Source of the DNA: Hydractinia symbiolongicarpus
Taxonomy: Eukaryota; Cnidaria; Hydrozoa; Anthoathecata; Hydractiniidae
NCBI RefSeq assembly: GCF_029227915.1
Contig: NC_079876.1
Location: forward strand, 2,234,001 to 2,298,000
DNA: 64,000 bases
Direction: 5' to 3'
This document shows positions 23,078 to 36,703 of this stretch, piece after piece. The position numbers and the translations under genes were made by a program. Each line of letters begins with the position of its first letter. The first letter of the stretch is position 1. Under the pieces are notes generated by a model. It was not told the origin of the DNA. It saw only the letters and a program-made list of their open reading frames with translations, and did no database searches.

Positions 23078-23081
23078 TTAA
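23078..23081. repeat. Right target-site duplication TTAA
   Basis: Pairs with 20184-20187. Removing the element plus one TTAA regenerates the normal monomer sequence gacgcTTAAtgaaag. Confidence 0.9.
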
Positions 23082-26000
23082 TGAAAGAGGTTTAATCGCC
23101 GGAAAACGAAAACCCGCGATTTCCCGTAAATCCCGGGCTTGACCCGAATAGTCGAATGTATACAAAGAAAGTACCCTGTGAGTAAACGCATTTCCAGAAC
23201 GATATTTTAAATTATTTTTTCACCACTAAAACGCATAAGATTGTAGTTTTTAAAAATGTTTTCATTTTTGATAAGACGCTGAATAAAAGAAGTTTAATCG
23301 CCGGCAAACGAAAACCCGCGATTTCCCGTAAATCCCGGCTTGGCCCGTATAGTCAAAAGTATACAAAGAAAGTACCCAGGGAGTAAACTCATTTCCCAAA
23401 CGATTTTTTAAATTATTTTTTCACCACTAAAACGCATGAGACTTGTAGTTTTCGAAAATGTTTTCATTTTTGATGAGACGCTGAATAAAAGAAGTTTAAT
23501 CGCCGGCAAACGAACACCCGCGATTTCCCGTAAATCCCGGGCTTGGCACGTATAGTCAAATGTATACAAAAAAAGTACCCAGGGAGTAAACTCATTTTCC
23601 GAACGATTTTTTAAATTATTTTTTCACCACTAAAACGCATGAGACTTGTAGTTTTCAAAAATGTTTTCATTTTTGATGAGACGTTGAATAAAAGCAGTTT
23701 AATCGCCGACAAACGAAAACCTGCGATTTTCCTAAATCCCGGACTCGGCCCGTATAGTCAAAAGTATACAAAGAAAGTACCCAGGGAGTAAACTCATTTC
23801 CAGAACGATTTTTTAAATTATTTTTTCACCACTAAAACGCATGAGACTTGTAGTTTTTAAAAATGTTTTCATTTTTGATGAGACGCTGAATAAAAGAAGT
23901 TTAATCGCCGGCAAACGCAAACCCGCGATTTCCCGTAAATCCCGGGCTTGGCCCGTATAGTCAAAAGTATACAAAGAAAGTACCCAGGGAGTAAACTCAT
24001 TTCCCAAACGATTTTTTAAATTATTTTTTCACCACTAAAACGCATGAGACTTGTAGTTTTCAAAAATGTTTTCATTTTTGATGAGACACTTAATGAAAGA
24101 GGTTTAATCGCCGGCAAACGAAATCCCGCGTTTTCCCGTAAATCCGGGGCTTGGCCCGTATAGTCGAATGTATACAAAGAAAGTACCGAGTAAGTAAACG
24201 CATTTCCCGAACGATTTTTTAAATTATTTTTTCACCACTAAAACGCATAAGACTTGTAGTTTTTAAAAATGTTTTCATTTTTAATGAGACGCTGAATAAA
24301 AGAAGTTTAATCGCCGGCAAACGAAAACCCGCGAGTTCCCGTAAATCCCGGCTTGGCCCGTATAGTCAAAAGTATACAAAGAAAGTACCCAGGGAGTAAA
24401 CTCATTTCCCGAACGATTTTTTAAATTATTTTTTCACCACTAAAACGCATGAGACTTGTAGTTTTCAAAAATGTTTTCATTTTTGATGAGACGCTGAATA
24501 AAAGAAGTTTAATCGCCGGCAAACGAAAACCCGCGATTTCCCGTAAATCCCGGGCTTGGCACGTATAGTCGAATGTATACAAAGAAAGTACCCAGGGAGT
24601 AAACTCATTTTCCGAACGATTTTTTAAATTATTTTTTCACCACTAAAACGCATGAGACTTGTAGTTTTCAAAAATGTTTTCATTTTTGATGAGACTCTTA
24701 ATGAAAGAGGTTTAATCGCCGGCAAACGAAATCCCGCGTTTTCCCGTAAATCCGGGGCTTGGCCCGTATAGTCGAATGTATACAAAGAAAGTACCGAGTG
24801 AGTAAACTCATTTCCCGAACGATTTTTTAAATTTTTTTTTCACCACTAATACGCATGAGACTTGTAGTTTTCAAAAATGTTTTCATTTTTGATGAGACGC
24901 TTAATGAAAGAGGTTTAATCGCCGGAAAACGAAAACCCGCGATTTCCCGTAAATCCCGGCTTGGCCCGTATAGTCAAAAGTATACAAAGAAAGTACCTAG
25001 GGAGTAAACTCATTTCCCGAACGATTTTTTAAATTATTTTTTCACCACTAAAACGCATGAGACTTGTAGTTTTCAAAAATGTTTTCATTTTTGATGAGCC
25101 GCTGAATAAAAGAAGTTTAATCGCCGGCAAACGAAAACCCGCAATTTCCCGTAAATCCCGGGCTTGGCACGTATAGTCGAATGTATACAAAGAAAGTACC
25201 CAGGGAGTAAACTCATTTTCCGAACGATTTTTTAAATTATTTTTTCACCACTAAAACGCATGAGACTTGTAGTTTTCAAAAATGTTTTCATTTTTGATGA
25301 GACGCTGAATAAAAAAAGTTTAATCGCCGGCTAACGAAAACCCGCGATTTCCCGTAAATCCCGGGCTTGGCACGTATAGTCGAATGTATACAAAGAAAGT
25401 ACCCAGGGAGTAAACTCATTTTCTGAACGATTTTTTAAATTATTTTTTCACCACTAAAACGCATGAGACTTGTAGTTTTCAAAAATGTTTTCATTTTTGA
25501 TGAGACGCTGAATAAAAGAGGTTTAATCGAAGCAAACGAAAACCTGCGATTTCCCTAAATCCCGGACTCGGCCCGTATAGTCGAATGTATACAAAGAAAG
25601 TACCCCGTGAGTAAACTCATTTCCAGAACGATTTTTTAAATTATTTTTTCACCACTAAAACGCATAAGACTTGTAGTTTTTAAAAATGTTTTCATTTTTG
25701 ATGAGACGCTGAATAAAAGAAGTTTAATCGCCGGCAAACGAAAACCCGCGATTTCCCGTAAATCCCGGCTTGGCCCGTATAGTCAAAAGTATACAAAGAA
25801 AGTACCCAGGGGGTAAACTCATTTCCCGAACGATTTTTTAAATTATTTTTTCACCACTAATACGCATGAGACTTGTAGTTTTCCAAAATGTTTTCATTTT
25901 TGATGAGGCGCTTAATGAAAGAGGTTTAATCGCCGGAAAACGAAAACCCGCGATTTCCCGTAAATCCCGGGCTTGGCCCGTATAGTCGAATGTATACAAA

Positions 26001-28249
26001 GAAAGTACCCTGTGAGTAAACTCATTTCCAGAACGATTTTTTAAATTATTTTTTCACCACTAAAACGCATGAGACTTGTAGTTTTCAAAAATGTTTTCAT
26101 TTTTGATGAGACGCTGAATAAAAGCAGTTTAATCGCCGGCAAACGAAAACCTGCGATTTCCCTAAATCCCGAACTCGGCCCGTATAGTCAAAAGTATACA
26201 AAGAAAGTACCCAGGGAGTAATTTCATTTCCAGAACGATTTTTTAAATTATTTTTTCACCACTAAAACGCATGAGACTTGTAGTTTTTAAAAATGTTTTC
26301 ATTTTTGATGAGACGCTCAATAAAAGAAGTTTAATCGCCGACAAACGAAAACCCGCGATTTCCCGTAAATCCCGGGCTTAACCCGTATACTCAAAAGTAT
26401 ACAAAAAAAGTACTCAGGTAGTAAACTCATTTCCCGAACGATTTTTTAAATTATTTTTTCACCACTAAAACGCATGAGACTTGTAGTTTTCAAAAATGTT
26501 TTCATTTGTGATGAGCACTGAATAAAAGAAGTTTAATCGCCGGCAAACGAAAACCCGCGATTCCCCGTAAATCCCGACTTGGCCCGTATAGTCAAAAGTA
26601 TACAAAGAAAGTACCCAGGGAGTAAACTCATTTCCCGAACGATTTTTTAAATTATTTTTTCACCACTAAAACGCATGAGACTTGTAGTTTTCAAAAATGT
26701 TTTCATTTTTGATGAGACGCTGAATAAAAGAAGTTTAATCGCCGGCAAACGAAAACCCGCGATTCCCCGTAAATCCCGACTTGGCCCGTATAGTCAAAAG
26801 TATACAAAGAAAGTACCCAGGGAGTAAATTCATTTCCCGAACGATTTTTTTAAATAATTTTTTCACCACTAAAACGCATGAGACTTGTAGTTTTCAAAAA
26901 TGTTTTCATTTTTGATGAGACGCTGAATAAAAGAAGTTTAATCGCCGGCAAACGAAAACCCGCGATTTCCCGTAAATCCGGGGCTTAGCCCGTATAGTCG
27001 AATGTATACAAAGAAAGTAGCCAGGGAGTAAACTCATTTCCCGAACGATTTTTTAAATTTTTTTTTCACCACTAATGCATGAGACTTGCAGTTTTCAAAA
27101 ATGTCTTCATTTTTGATGAGACGCTTAATGAAAGAGGTTTAATCGCCGGAAAACGAAAACCCGCGATTTCCCGTAAATCCCGGGCTTGGCCCGTATAGTC
27201 GAATGTATACAAAGAAAGTACCCTGTGAGTAAACTCATTTCCAGAACGATTTTTTAAATTATTTTTTCACCACTAAAACGCATGAGACTTGTAGTTTTTA
27301 AAAATGTTTTCATTTTTGATGAGACGTTGAATAAAAGCAGTTTAATCGCCGGCAAACGAAAACCTGCGATTTCCCTAAATCCCGGACTCGGCCGGTATAG
27401 TCAAAAGTATACAAAGAAAGTACCCAGGGAGTAAACTCATTTCCAGAACGATTTTTTAAATTATTTTTTCACCACTAAAACGCATGAGACTTGTAGTTTT
27501 TAAAAATGTTTTCATTTTTGATGAGACGTTGAATAAAAGAAGTTTAATCGCCGGCAAACGCAAACCCGCGATTTCCCGTAAATCCCGGGCTTGGCCCGTA
27601 TAGTCAAAAGTATACAAAGAAAGTACCCAGGGAGTAAACTCATTTCCCGAACGATTTTTTAAATTATTTTTTCACCACTAAAACGCATGAGACTTGTAGT
27701 TTTCAAAAATGTTTTCATTTTTGATGAGACGCCTAATGAAAGAGGTTTAATCGCCGGCAAACGAAATCCCGCGTTTTCCCGTAAATCCGGGGCTTGGCCC
27801 GTATAGTCGAATGTATACAAAGAAAGTACCGAGTGAGTAAACTCATTTCCCGAACGATTTTTTAAATTTTTTTTTCACCACTAATACGCATGAGACTTGT
27901 AGTTTTCAAAAATGTTTTCATTTTTGATGAGACGCTTAATGAAAGAGGTTTAATCGCCGGAAAACGAAAACCCGCGATTTCCCGTAAATCCCGGGCTTGG
28001 CCCGTATAGTCGAATGTATACAAAGAAAGTACCCTGTGAGTAAACTCATTTCCAGAACGATTTTTTAAATTATTTTTTCACCACTAAAACGCATAAGACT
28101 TGTAGTTTTTAAAAATGTTTTCATTTTTGATGAGACGCTGAATAAAAGAAGTTTAATCGCCGGCAAACGAAAACCCGCGATTTCCCGTAAATCCCGGCTT
28201 GGCCCGTATAGTCAAAAGTATACAAAGAAAGTACCCAGGGAGTAAACTC

Positions 28250-31200
28250 ATTTCCAGAACGATTTTTTAAATTATTTTTTCACCACTAAAACGCATAAGA
28301 GTTGTAGTTTTTAAAAATGTTTTCATTTTTGATGAGACGCTCAATAAAAGAAGTTTATTCGCCGACAAACGAAAACCCGCGATTTCCCATAAATCCCGGG
28401 CTTGGCCCGTATAGTCAAAAGTATACAAAGAAAGTACCCAGGGAGTAAACTCATTTCCCGAACGATTTTTTATATTACTTTTTTACCACTAAACGCATGA
28501 GCCTTGTAGTTTTCAAAAATATTTTCATATTTGATGGGACGCTGAATAAAAGAAATTTAATCGCCGGCAAACGAAAATCCGCGATTTCCCGTAAATCCCG
28601 AACTCGGTCCGTATAGTCAAAAGTATACAAAGAAAGTATCCAGGGAGTAATCACATTTCCCGAACGATTTTTTAAATTATTTTTTCACCACTAAAACGCA
28701 TGAGACTTGTAGTTTTCAAAAATGTTTTCATTTTTGATGAGACGCTGAATAAAAGAAGTTTAATCGCCGGCAAACGAAAACCCGCGATTTCCCGTAAATC
28801 CCGACTTGGCCCGTATAGTCAAAAGTATACAAAGAAAGTACCCAGGGAGTAAACTCAATTCCCGCACGATTTTTTAAATTATTTTTTCACCACTAAAACG
28901 CATGAGACTTGTAGTTTTCAAAAATGTTTTTATTTTTGATGAGACGCTGAATAAAAGAAGTTTAATCGGCGGCAAACGAAAACCCGTGATTTCCCGTAAA
29001 TCCCGACTTGGCCCGTATAGTCAAAAGTATACAAAGAAAGTACCCAGGGAGTAAACTCAATTCCCGCACGATTTTTTAAATTATTTTTTCACCACTAAAA
29101 CGCATGAGACTTGTAGTTTTCAAAAATGTTTTCATTTTTGATGAGACGCTGAATAAAAGAAGTTTAATCGCCGGCAAACGAAAACCCGCGATTTCCCGTA
29201 AATCCGGGGCTTGGCCCGTATAGTCGAATGTATACAAAGAAAGTACCCAGGGAGTAAACTAATTTCCCGAACGATTTTTTAAATTTTTTTTTCACCACTA
29301 ATACGCATGAGAATTTTAGTTTTCAAAAATATCTTCATTTTTGATGAGACGCTGAATAAAAGAAGTTTAATCGCCGGCAAACGAAAACCCGCGATTTCCC
29401 GTAAATCCCGACTTGGCCCGTATAGTCAAAAGTATACAAAGAAAGTACCCAGGGAGTAAACTCAATTCCCGCACGATTTTTTAAATTATTTTTTCACCAC
29501 TAAAACGCATGAGACTTGTAGTTTTCAAAAATGTTTTTATTTTTGATGAGACGCTGAATAAAAGAAGTTTAATCGGCGGCAAACGAAAACCCGTGATTTC
29601 CCGTAAATCCCGACTTGGCCCGTATAGTCAAAAGTATACAAAGAAAGTACCCAGGGAGTAAACTCAATTCCCGCACGATTTTTTAAATTATTTTTTCACC
29701 ACTAAAACGCATGAGACTTGTAGTTTTCAAAAATGTTTTCATTTTTGATGAGACGCTGAATAAAAGAAGTTTAATCGCCGGCAAACGAAAACCCGCGATT
29801 TCCCGTAAATCCGGGGCTTGGCCCGTATAGTCGAATGTATACAAAGAAAGTACCCAGGGAGTAAACTCATTTCCCGAACGATTTTTTAAATTTTTTTTTC
29901 ACCACTAATACGCATGAGACTTTTAGTTTTCAAAAATATCTTCATTTTTGATGAGACGCTGAATGAAAGAGGTTTAATCGCCGGAAAACGAAAACCCGCG
30001 ATTTCCCGTAAATCCCGGGCTTGGCCCGTATAGTCGAATGTATACAAAGAAAGTACCCTGTGAGTAAACTCATTTCCAGAGCGATTTTTTAAATTATTTT
30101 TTCACCACTAAAACGCATAAGACTTGTAGTTTTTAAAAATGTTTTCATTTTTGATGAGACGCTGAATAAAAGAAGTTTAATCGCCGGCAAACGAAAACCC
30201 GCGATTTCCCGTAAATCCCGGGCTTGGCCCGTATAGTTAAAAGTATACAAAGAAAGTACCCAGGGAGTAAACTCATTTCCCGAACGATTTTTTAAATTAT
30301 TTTTTCACCACTAAAACGCATGAGACTTGTAGTTTTTAAAAATGTTTTCATTTTTGATGAGACGCTTAATGAAAGAGGTTTAATCGCCGGAAAACGAAAA
30401 CCCGCGATTTCCCGTAAATCCCGGGCTTGGCCCGTATAGTCGAATGTATACAAAGAAAGTACCCTGTGATTAAACTCATTTCCAGAACGATTTTTTAAAT
30501 TATTTTTTCACCACTAAAACGCATAAGACTTGTAGTTTTTAAAAATGTTTTCATTTTTGATGAGACGCTGAATAAAAGAAGTTTAATCGCCGGCAAACGA
30601 AAACCCGCGATTTCCCGTAAATCCCGGCTTGGCCCGTATAGTCAAAAGTATACAAAGAAAGTACCCAGGGAGTAAACTCATTTCCAGAACGATTTTTTAA
30701 ATTATTTTTTCACCACTAAAACGCATAAGAGTTGTAGTTTTTAAAAATGTTTTCATTTTTGATGAGACGCTCAATAAAAGAAGTTTATTCGCCGACAAAC
30801 GAAAACCCGCGATTTCCCATAAATCCCGGGCTTGGCCCGTATAGTCAAAAGTATACAAAGAAAGTACCCAGGGAGTGAACTCATTTCCCGAACGATTTTT
30901 TATATTATTTTTTTACCACTAAACGCATGAGCCTTGTAGTTTTCAAAAATATTTTCATATTTGATAGGACGCTGAATAAAAGAAGTTTAATCGCCGGCAA
31001 ACGAAAACCCGCGATTTCCCGTAAATCCCGGGCTTGGCCCGTATAGTTAAAAGTATACAAAGAAAGTACCCAGGGAGTAAACTCATTTCCAGAACGATTT
31101 TTTAAATTATTTTTTCACCACTAAAACGCATAAGAGTTGTAGTTTTTAAAAATGTTTTCATTTTTGATGAGACGCTCAATAAAAGAAGTTTATTCGCCGA

Positions 31201-33210
31201 CAAACGAAAACCCGCGATTTCCCATAAATCCCGGGCTTGGCCCGTATAGTCAAAAGTATACAAAGAAAGTACCCAGGGAGTAAACTCATTTCCCGAACGA
31301 CTTTTTATATTATTTTTTTACCACTAAACGCATGAGCCTTGTAGTTTTCAAAAATATTTTCATATTTGATGGGACGCTGAATAAAAGAAATTTAATCGCC
31401 GGCAAACGAAAATCCGCGATTTCCCGTAAATCCCGAACTCGGTCCGTATAGTCAAAAGTATACAAAGAAAGTACCCAGGGAGTAATCACATTTCCCGAAC
31501 GATTTTTTAAATTATTTTTTCACCACTAAAACGCATGAGACTTGTAGTTTTCAAAAATGTTTTCATTTTTGATGAGACGCTGAATAAAAGAAGTTTAATC
31601 GCCGGCAAACGAAAACCCGCGATTTCCCGTAAATCCCGGGCTTGGCCCGTATAGTTAAAAGTATACAAAGAAAGTACCCAGGGAGTAAACTCATTTCCCG
31701 AACGATTTTTTAAATTATTTTTTCACCACTAAAACGCATGAGACTTGTAATTTTTAAAAATGTTTTCATTTTTGATGAGACGCTTAATGAAAGAGGTTTA
31801 ATCGCCGGAAAACGAAAACCCGCGATTTCCCGTAAATCCCGGGCTTGGCCCGTATAGTCGAATGTATACAAAGAAAGTACCCTGTGAGTAAACTCATTTC
31901 CAGAACGATTTTTTAAATTATTTTTTCACCACTAAAACGCATAAGACTTGTAGTTTTTAAAAATGTTTTCATTTTTGATGAGACGCTGAATAAAAGAAGT
32001 TTAATCGCCGGCAAACGAAAACCCGCGATTTCCCGTAAATCCCGGCTTGGCCCGTATAGTCAAAAGTATACAAAGAAAGTACCCAGGGAGTAAACTCATT
32101 TCCAGAACGATTTTTTAAATTATTTTTTCACCACTAAAACGCATAAGAGTTGTAGTTTTTAAAAATGTTTTCATTTTTGATGAGACGCTCAATAAAAGAA
32201 GTTTATTCGCCGACAAACGAAAACCCGCGATTTCCCATAAATCCCGGGCTTGGCCCGTATAGTCAAAAGTATACAAAGAAAGTACCCAGGGAGTAAACTC
32301 ATTTCCCGAACGATTTTTTATGTTATTTTTTTACCACTAAACGCATGAGCCTTGTAGTTTTCAAAAATATTTTCATATTTGATGGGACGCTGAATAAAAG
32401 AAATTTAATCGCCGGCAAACGAAAATCCGCGATTTCCCGTAAATCCCGAACTCGGTCCGTATAGTCAAAAGTATACAAAGAAAGTACCCAGGGAGTAATC
32501 ACATTTCCCGAACGATTTTTTAAATTATTTTTTCACCACTAAAACGCATGAGACTTGTAGTTTTCAAAAATGTTTTCATTTTTGATGAGACGCTGAATAA
32601 AAGAAGTTTAATCGCCGGCAAACGAAAACCCGCGATTTCCCGTAAATCCCGACTTGGCCCGTATAGTCAAAAGTATACAAAGAAAGTACCCAGGGAGTAA
32701 ACTCAATTCCCGCACGATTTTTTAAATTATTTTTTCACCACTAAAACGCATGAGACTTGTAGTTTTCAAAAATGTTTTTATTTTTGATGAGACGCTGAAT
32801 AAAAGAAGTTTAATCGGCGGCAAACGAAAACCCGTGATTTCCCGTAAATCCCGACTTGGCCCGTATAGTCAAAAGTATACAAAGAAAGTACCCAGGGAGT
32901 AAACTCAATTCCCGCACGATTTTTTAAATTATTTTTTCACCACTAAAACGCATGAGACTTGTAGTTTTCAAAAATGTTTTCATTTTTGATGAGACGCTGA
33001 ATAAAAGAAGTTTAATCGCCGGCAAACGAAAACCCGCGATTTCCCGTAAATCCGGGGCTTGGCCCGTATAGTCGAATGTATACAAAGAAAGTACCCAGGG
33101 AGTTAACTCATTTCCCGAACGATTTTTTAAATTTTTTTTTCACCACTAATACGCATGAGACTTTTAGTTTTCAAAAATATCTTCATTTTTGATGAGACGC
33201 TGAATGAAAG
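28250..33210. repeat. Complex amplified satellite block (607-, 2430- and 3848-bp offsets)
   Basis: The linked variants ataagagttg, gtttattcgccgacaaacg and tttcccataaatcc begin at 28295, 30725, 31130 and 32143, spacings of 2430, 405 and 1013 bp. Each is followed by a ttttttaccactaaacgc monomer. The stretch from 28295 matches that from 32143 at an offset of 3848 bp (19 monomers). Inside the first copy, the ctcaattcccgcacg monomers (28854, 29056, 29461, 29663) form a 607-bp tandem that the second copy lacks. These are successive amplification events layered on each other. Confidence 0.75.
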
Positions 33211-35190
33211 AGGTTTAATCGCCGGAAAACGAAAACCCGCGATTTCCCGTAAATCCCGGGCTTGGCCCGTATAGTCGAATGTATACAAAGAAAGTACCCT
33301 GTGAGTAAACTCATTTCCAGAACGATTTTTTAAATTATTTTTTCACCACTAAAACGCATAAGACTTGTAGTTTTTAAAAATGTTTTCATTTTTGATGAGA
33401 CGCTGAATAAAAGAAGTTTAATCGCCGGCAAACGAAAACCCGCGATTTCCCGTAAATCCCGGGCTTGGCCCGTATAGTTAAAAGTATACAAAGAAAGTAC
33501 CCAGGGAGTAAACTCATTTCCCGAACGATTTTTTAAATTATTTTTTCACCACTAAAACGCATGAGACTTGTAGTTTTTAAAAATGTTTTCATTTTTGATG
33601 AGACGCTGAATAAAAGCAGTTTAATCGCCGGAAAACGAAAACCTGCGATTTCCCTAAATCCCGGACTCGGCAGGTATAGTCAAAAATATACAAAGAAAGT
33701 ACCCAGGGAGTAAACTCATTTCCAGAACGATTTTTTAAATTATTTTTTCACCACTAAAACGCATAAGACTTGTAGTTTTTAAAAATGTTTTCATTTTTGA
33801 TGAGACGCTGAATAAAAGAAGTTTAATCGCCGGCAAACGAAAACCCGCGATTTCCCGTAAATCCCGGGCTTGGCCCGTATAGTCAAAAGTATACAAAGAA
33901 AGTACCCAGGGAGTAAACTCATTTCCCGAACGATTTTTTAAATTATTTTTTCACCACTAAAACGCATGAGACTTGGAGTTTTCAAAAATGTTTTCATTTT
34001 TGATGAGACGCTGAATAAAAGAAGTTTAATCGCCGGCAAACGAAAACCCGCGATTTCCCGTAAATCCCGGGCTTGGCCCGTATAGTTAAAAGTATACAAA
34101 GAAAGTACCCAGGGAGTAAACTCATTTCCCGAACGATTTTTTAAATTACTTTTTCACCACTAATACGCATGAGACTTGTAGTTTTCAAAAATGTTTTTAT
34201 TTTTGATGAGACGCTTAATGAAAGAGGTTTAATCGCCGGAAAACGAAAACCCGCGATTTCCCGTAAATCCCGGGCTTGGCCCGTATAGTCGAATGTATAC
34301 AAAGAAAGTACCCTGTGAGTAAACTCATTTCCAGAACGATTTTTTAAATTATTTTTTCACCACTAAAACGCATAAAACTTGTAGTTTTTAAAAATGTTTT
34401 CATTTTTGATGAGACGCTGAATAAAAGAAGTTTAATCGCCGGCAAACGAAAACCCGCGATTTCCCGTAAATCCCGGGCGTGGCACGTATAGTCGAATGTA
34501 TACAAAGAAAGTACCCAGGGAGTAAACTCATTTCCCGAACGATTTTTTAAATTATTTTTTCACCACTAAAACGCATAAGACTTGTAGTTTTTAAAAATGT
34601 TTTCATTTTTGATGAGACGCTGAATAAAAGAAGTTTAATCGCCGGCAAACGAAAACCCGCGATTTCCCGTAAATCCCGGGCTTGGCCCGTATAGTCAAAA
34701 GTATACAAAGAAAGTACCCAGGGAGTAAACTCATTTCCCGAACGATTTTTTAAATTATTTTTTCACCACTAAAACGCATGAGACTTGGAGTTTTCAAAAA
34801 TGTTTTCATTTTTGATGAGACGCTGAATAAAAGAAGTTTAATCGCCGGCAAACGAAAACCCGCGATTTCCCGTAAATCCGGGGCTTGGCCCGTATAGTCG
34901 AATGTATACAAAGAAAGTACCCAGGGAGTAAACTCATTTCCCGAACGATTTTTTAAATTTTTTTTTCACCACTAATACGCATGAGACTTGTAGTTTTCAA
35001 AAATGTCTTCATTTTTGATGAGACGCTTAATGAAAGAGGTTTAATCGCCGGAAAACGAAAACCCGCGATTTCCCGTAAATCCCGGGCTTGGCCCGTATAG
35101 TCGAATGTATACAAAGAAAGTACCCTGTGAGTAAACTCATTTCCAGAACGATTTTTTAAATTATTTTTTCACCACTAAAACGCATAAGAC

Positions 35191-36703
35191 TTGTAGTTTT
35201 CAAAAATGTTTTTATTTTTGATGAGACGCTTAATGAAAGAGGTTTAATCGCCGGAAAACGAAAACCCGCGATTTCCCGTAAATCCCGGGCTTGGCCCGTA
35301 TAGTCGAATGTATACAAAGAAAGTACCCTGTGAGTAAACTCATTTCCAGAACGATTTTTTAAATTATTTTTTCACCACTAAAACGCATAAGACTTGTAGT
35401 TTTTAAAAATGATTTCATTTTTGATGAGACGCTGAATAAAAGAAGTTTAATTGCCGGCAAACGAAAACCCGCGATTTCCCGTAAATTCCGGCTTGGCCCG
35501 TATAGTCAAAAGTATACAAAGAAAGTACCCAGGGAGTAAACTCATTTCCCGAACGATTTTTTAAATTATTTTTTCACCACTAAAACGCATGAGACTTGTA
35601 GTTTTCAAAAATGTTTTCATTTTTGATGAGACGCTGAATAAAAGAAGTTTAATCGCCGGCAAACGAAAACCCGCTATTTCCCGTAAATCCCGGGCGTGGC
35701 ACGTATAGTCGAATGTATACAAAGAAAGTACCCAGGGAGTAAACTCATTTCCCGAACGATTTTTTATATTATTTTTTCACCACTAAAACGCATAAGACTT
35801 GTAGTTTTTAAAAATGTTTTCATTTTTGATGAGACGCTGAATAAAAGAAGTTTAATCGCCGGCAAACGAAAACCCGCGATTTCCCGTAAATCCCAGCTTG
35901 GCCCGTATAGTCAAAAGTATACAAAGAAAGTACCCAGGGAGTAAACTCATTTCCCGAACGATTTTTTAAATTACTTTTTCACCACTAATACGCATGAGAC
36001 TTGTAGTTTTCAAAAATGTTTTTATTTTTGATGAGACGCTTAATGAAAGAGGTTTAATCGCCGGAAAACGAAAACCCGCGATTTCCCGTAAATCCCGGGC
36101 TTGGCCCGTATAGTCGAATGTATACAAAGAAAGTACCCTGTGAGTAAACTCATTTCCAGAACGATTTTTTAAATTATTTTTTCACCACTAAAACGCATAA
36201 GACTTGTAGTTTTTAAAAATGATTTCATTTTTGATGAGACGCTGAATAAAAGAAGTTTAATTGCCGGCAAACGAAAACCCGCGATTTCCCGTAAATCCCG
36301 GCTTGGCCCGTATAGTCAAAAGTATACAAAGAAAGTACCCAGGGAGTAAACTCATTTCCCGAACGATTTTTTAAATTATTTTTTTACCACTAAAACGCAT
36401 GAGACTTGTAGTTTTCAAAAATGTTTTCATTTTTGATGAGACGCTGAATAAAAGAAGTTTAATCGCCGGCAAACGAAAACCCGCTATTTCCCGTAAATCC
36501 CGGGCGTGGCACGTATAGTCGAATGTATACAAAGAAAGTACCCAGGGAGTAAACTCATTTCCCGAACGATTTTTTATATTATTTTTTCACCACTAAAACG
36601 CATAAGACTTGTAGTTTTTAAAAATGTTTTCATTTTTGATGAGACGCTGAATAAAAGAAGTTTAATCGCCGGCAAACGAAAACCCGCGATTTCCCGTAAA
36701 TCC
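35191..36703. repeat. Tandem pair of 810-bp (4-monomer) higher-order units
   Basis: Copy one starts at about 35191 and copy two at about 36001. Shared private variants 810 bp apart include aaatgatttcattt, cccgctatttccc and cgggcgtggcacg (35691 and 36501). The match fails left of 35191 (ttattttttc versus ttactttttc) and after 35893/36703 (tcccagctt versus tcccgggctt). Confidence 0.82.

Noticed and set aside
35696-35944. 82-codon plus-strand frames beginning MARIVECIQRKYP (35696, 37722, 38734, 39949, 49059)
   Set aside because: Each spans about 1.2 monomers and ends when the 202-203 bp period shifts frame. The matching minus-strand frames are equally open, as expected for repeat shadows.
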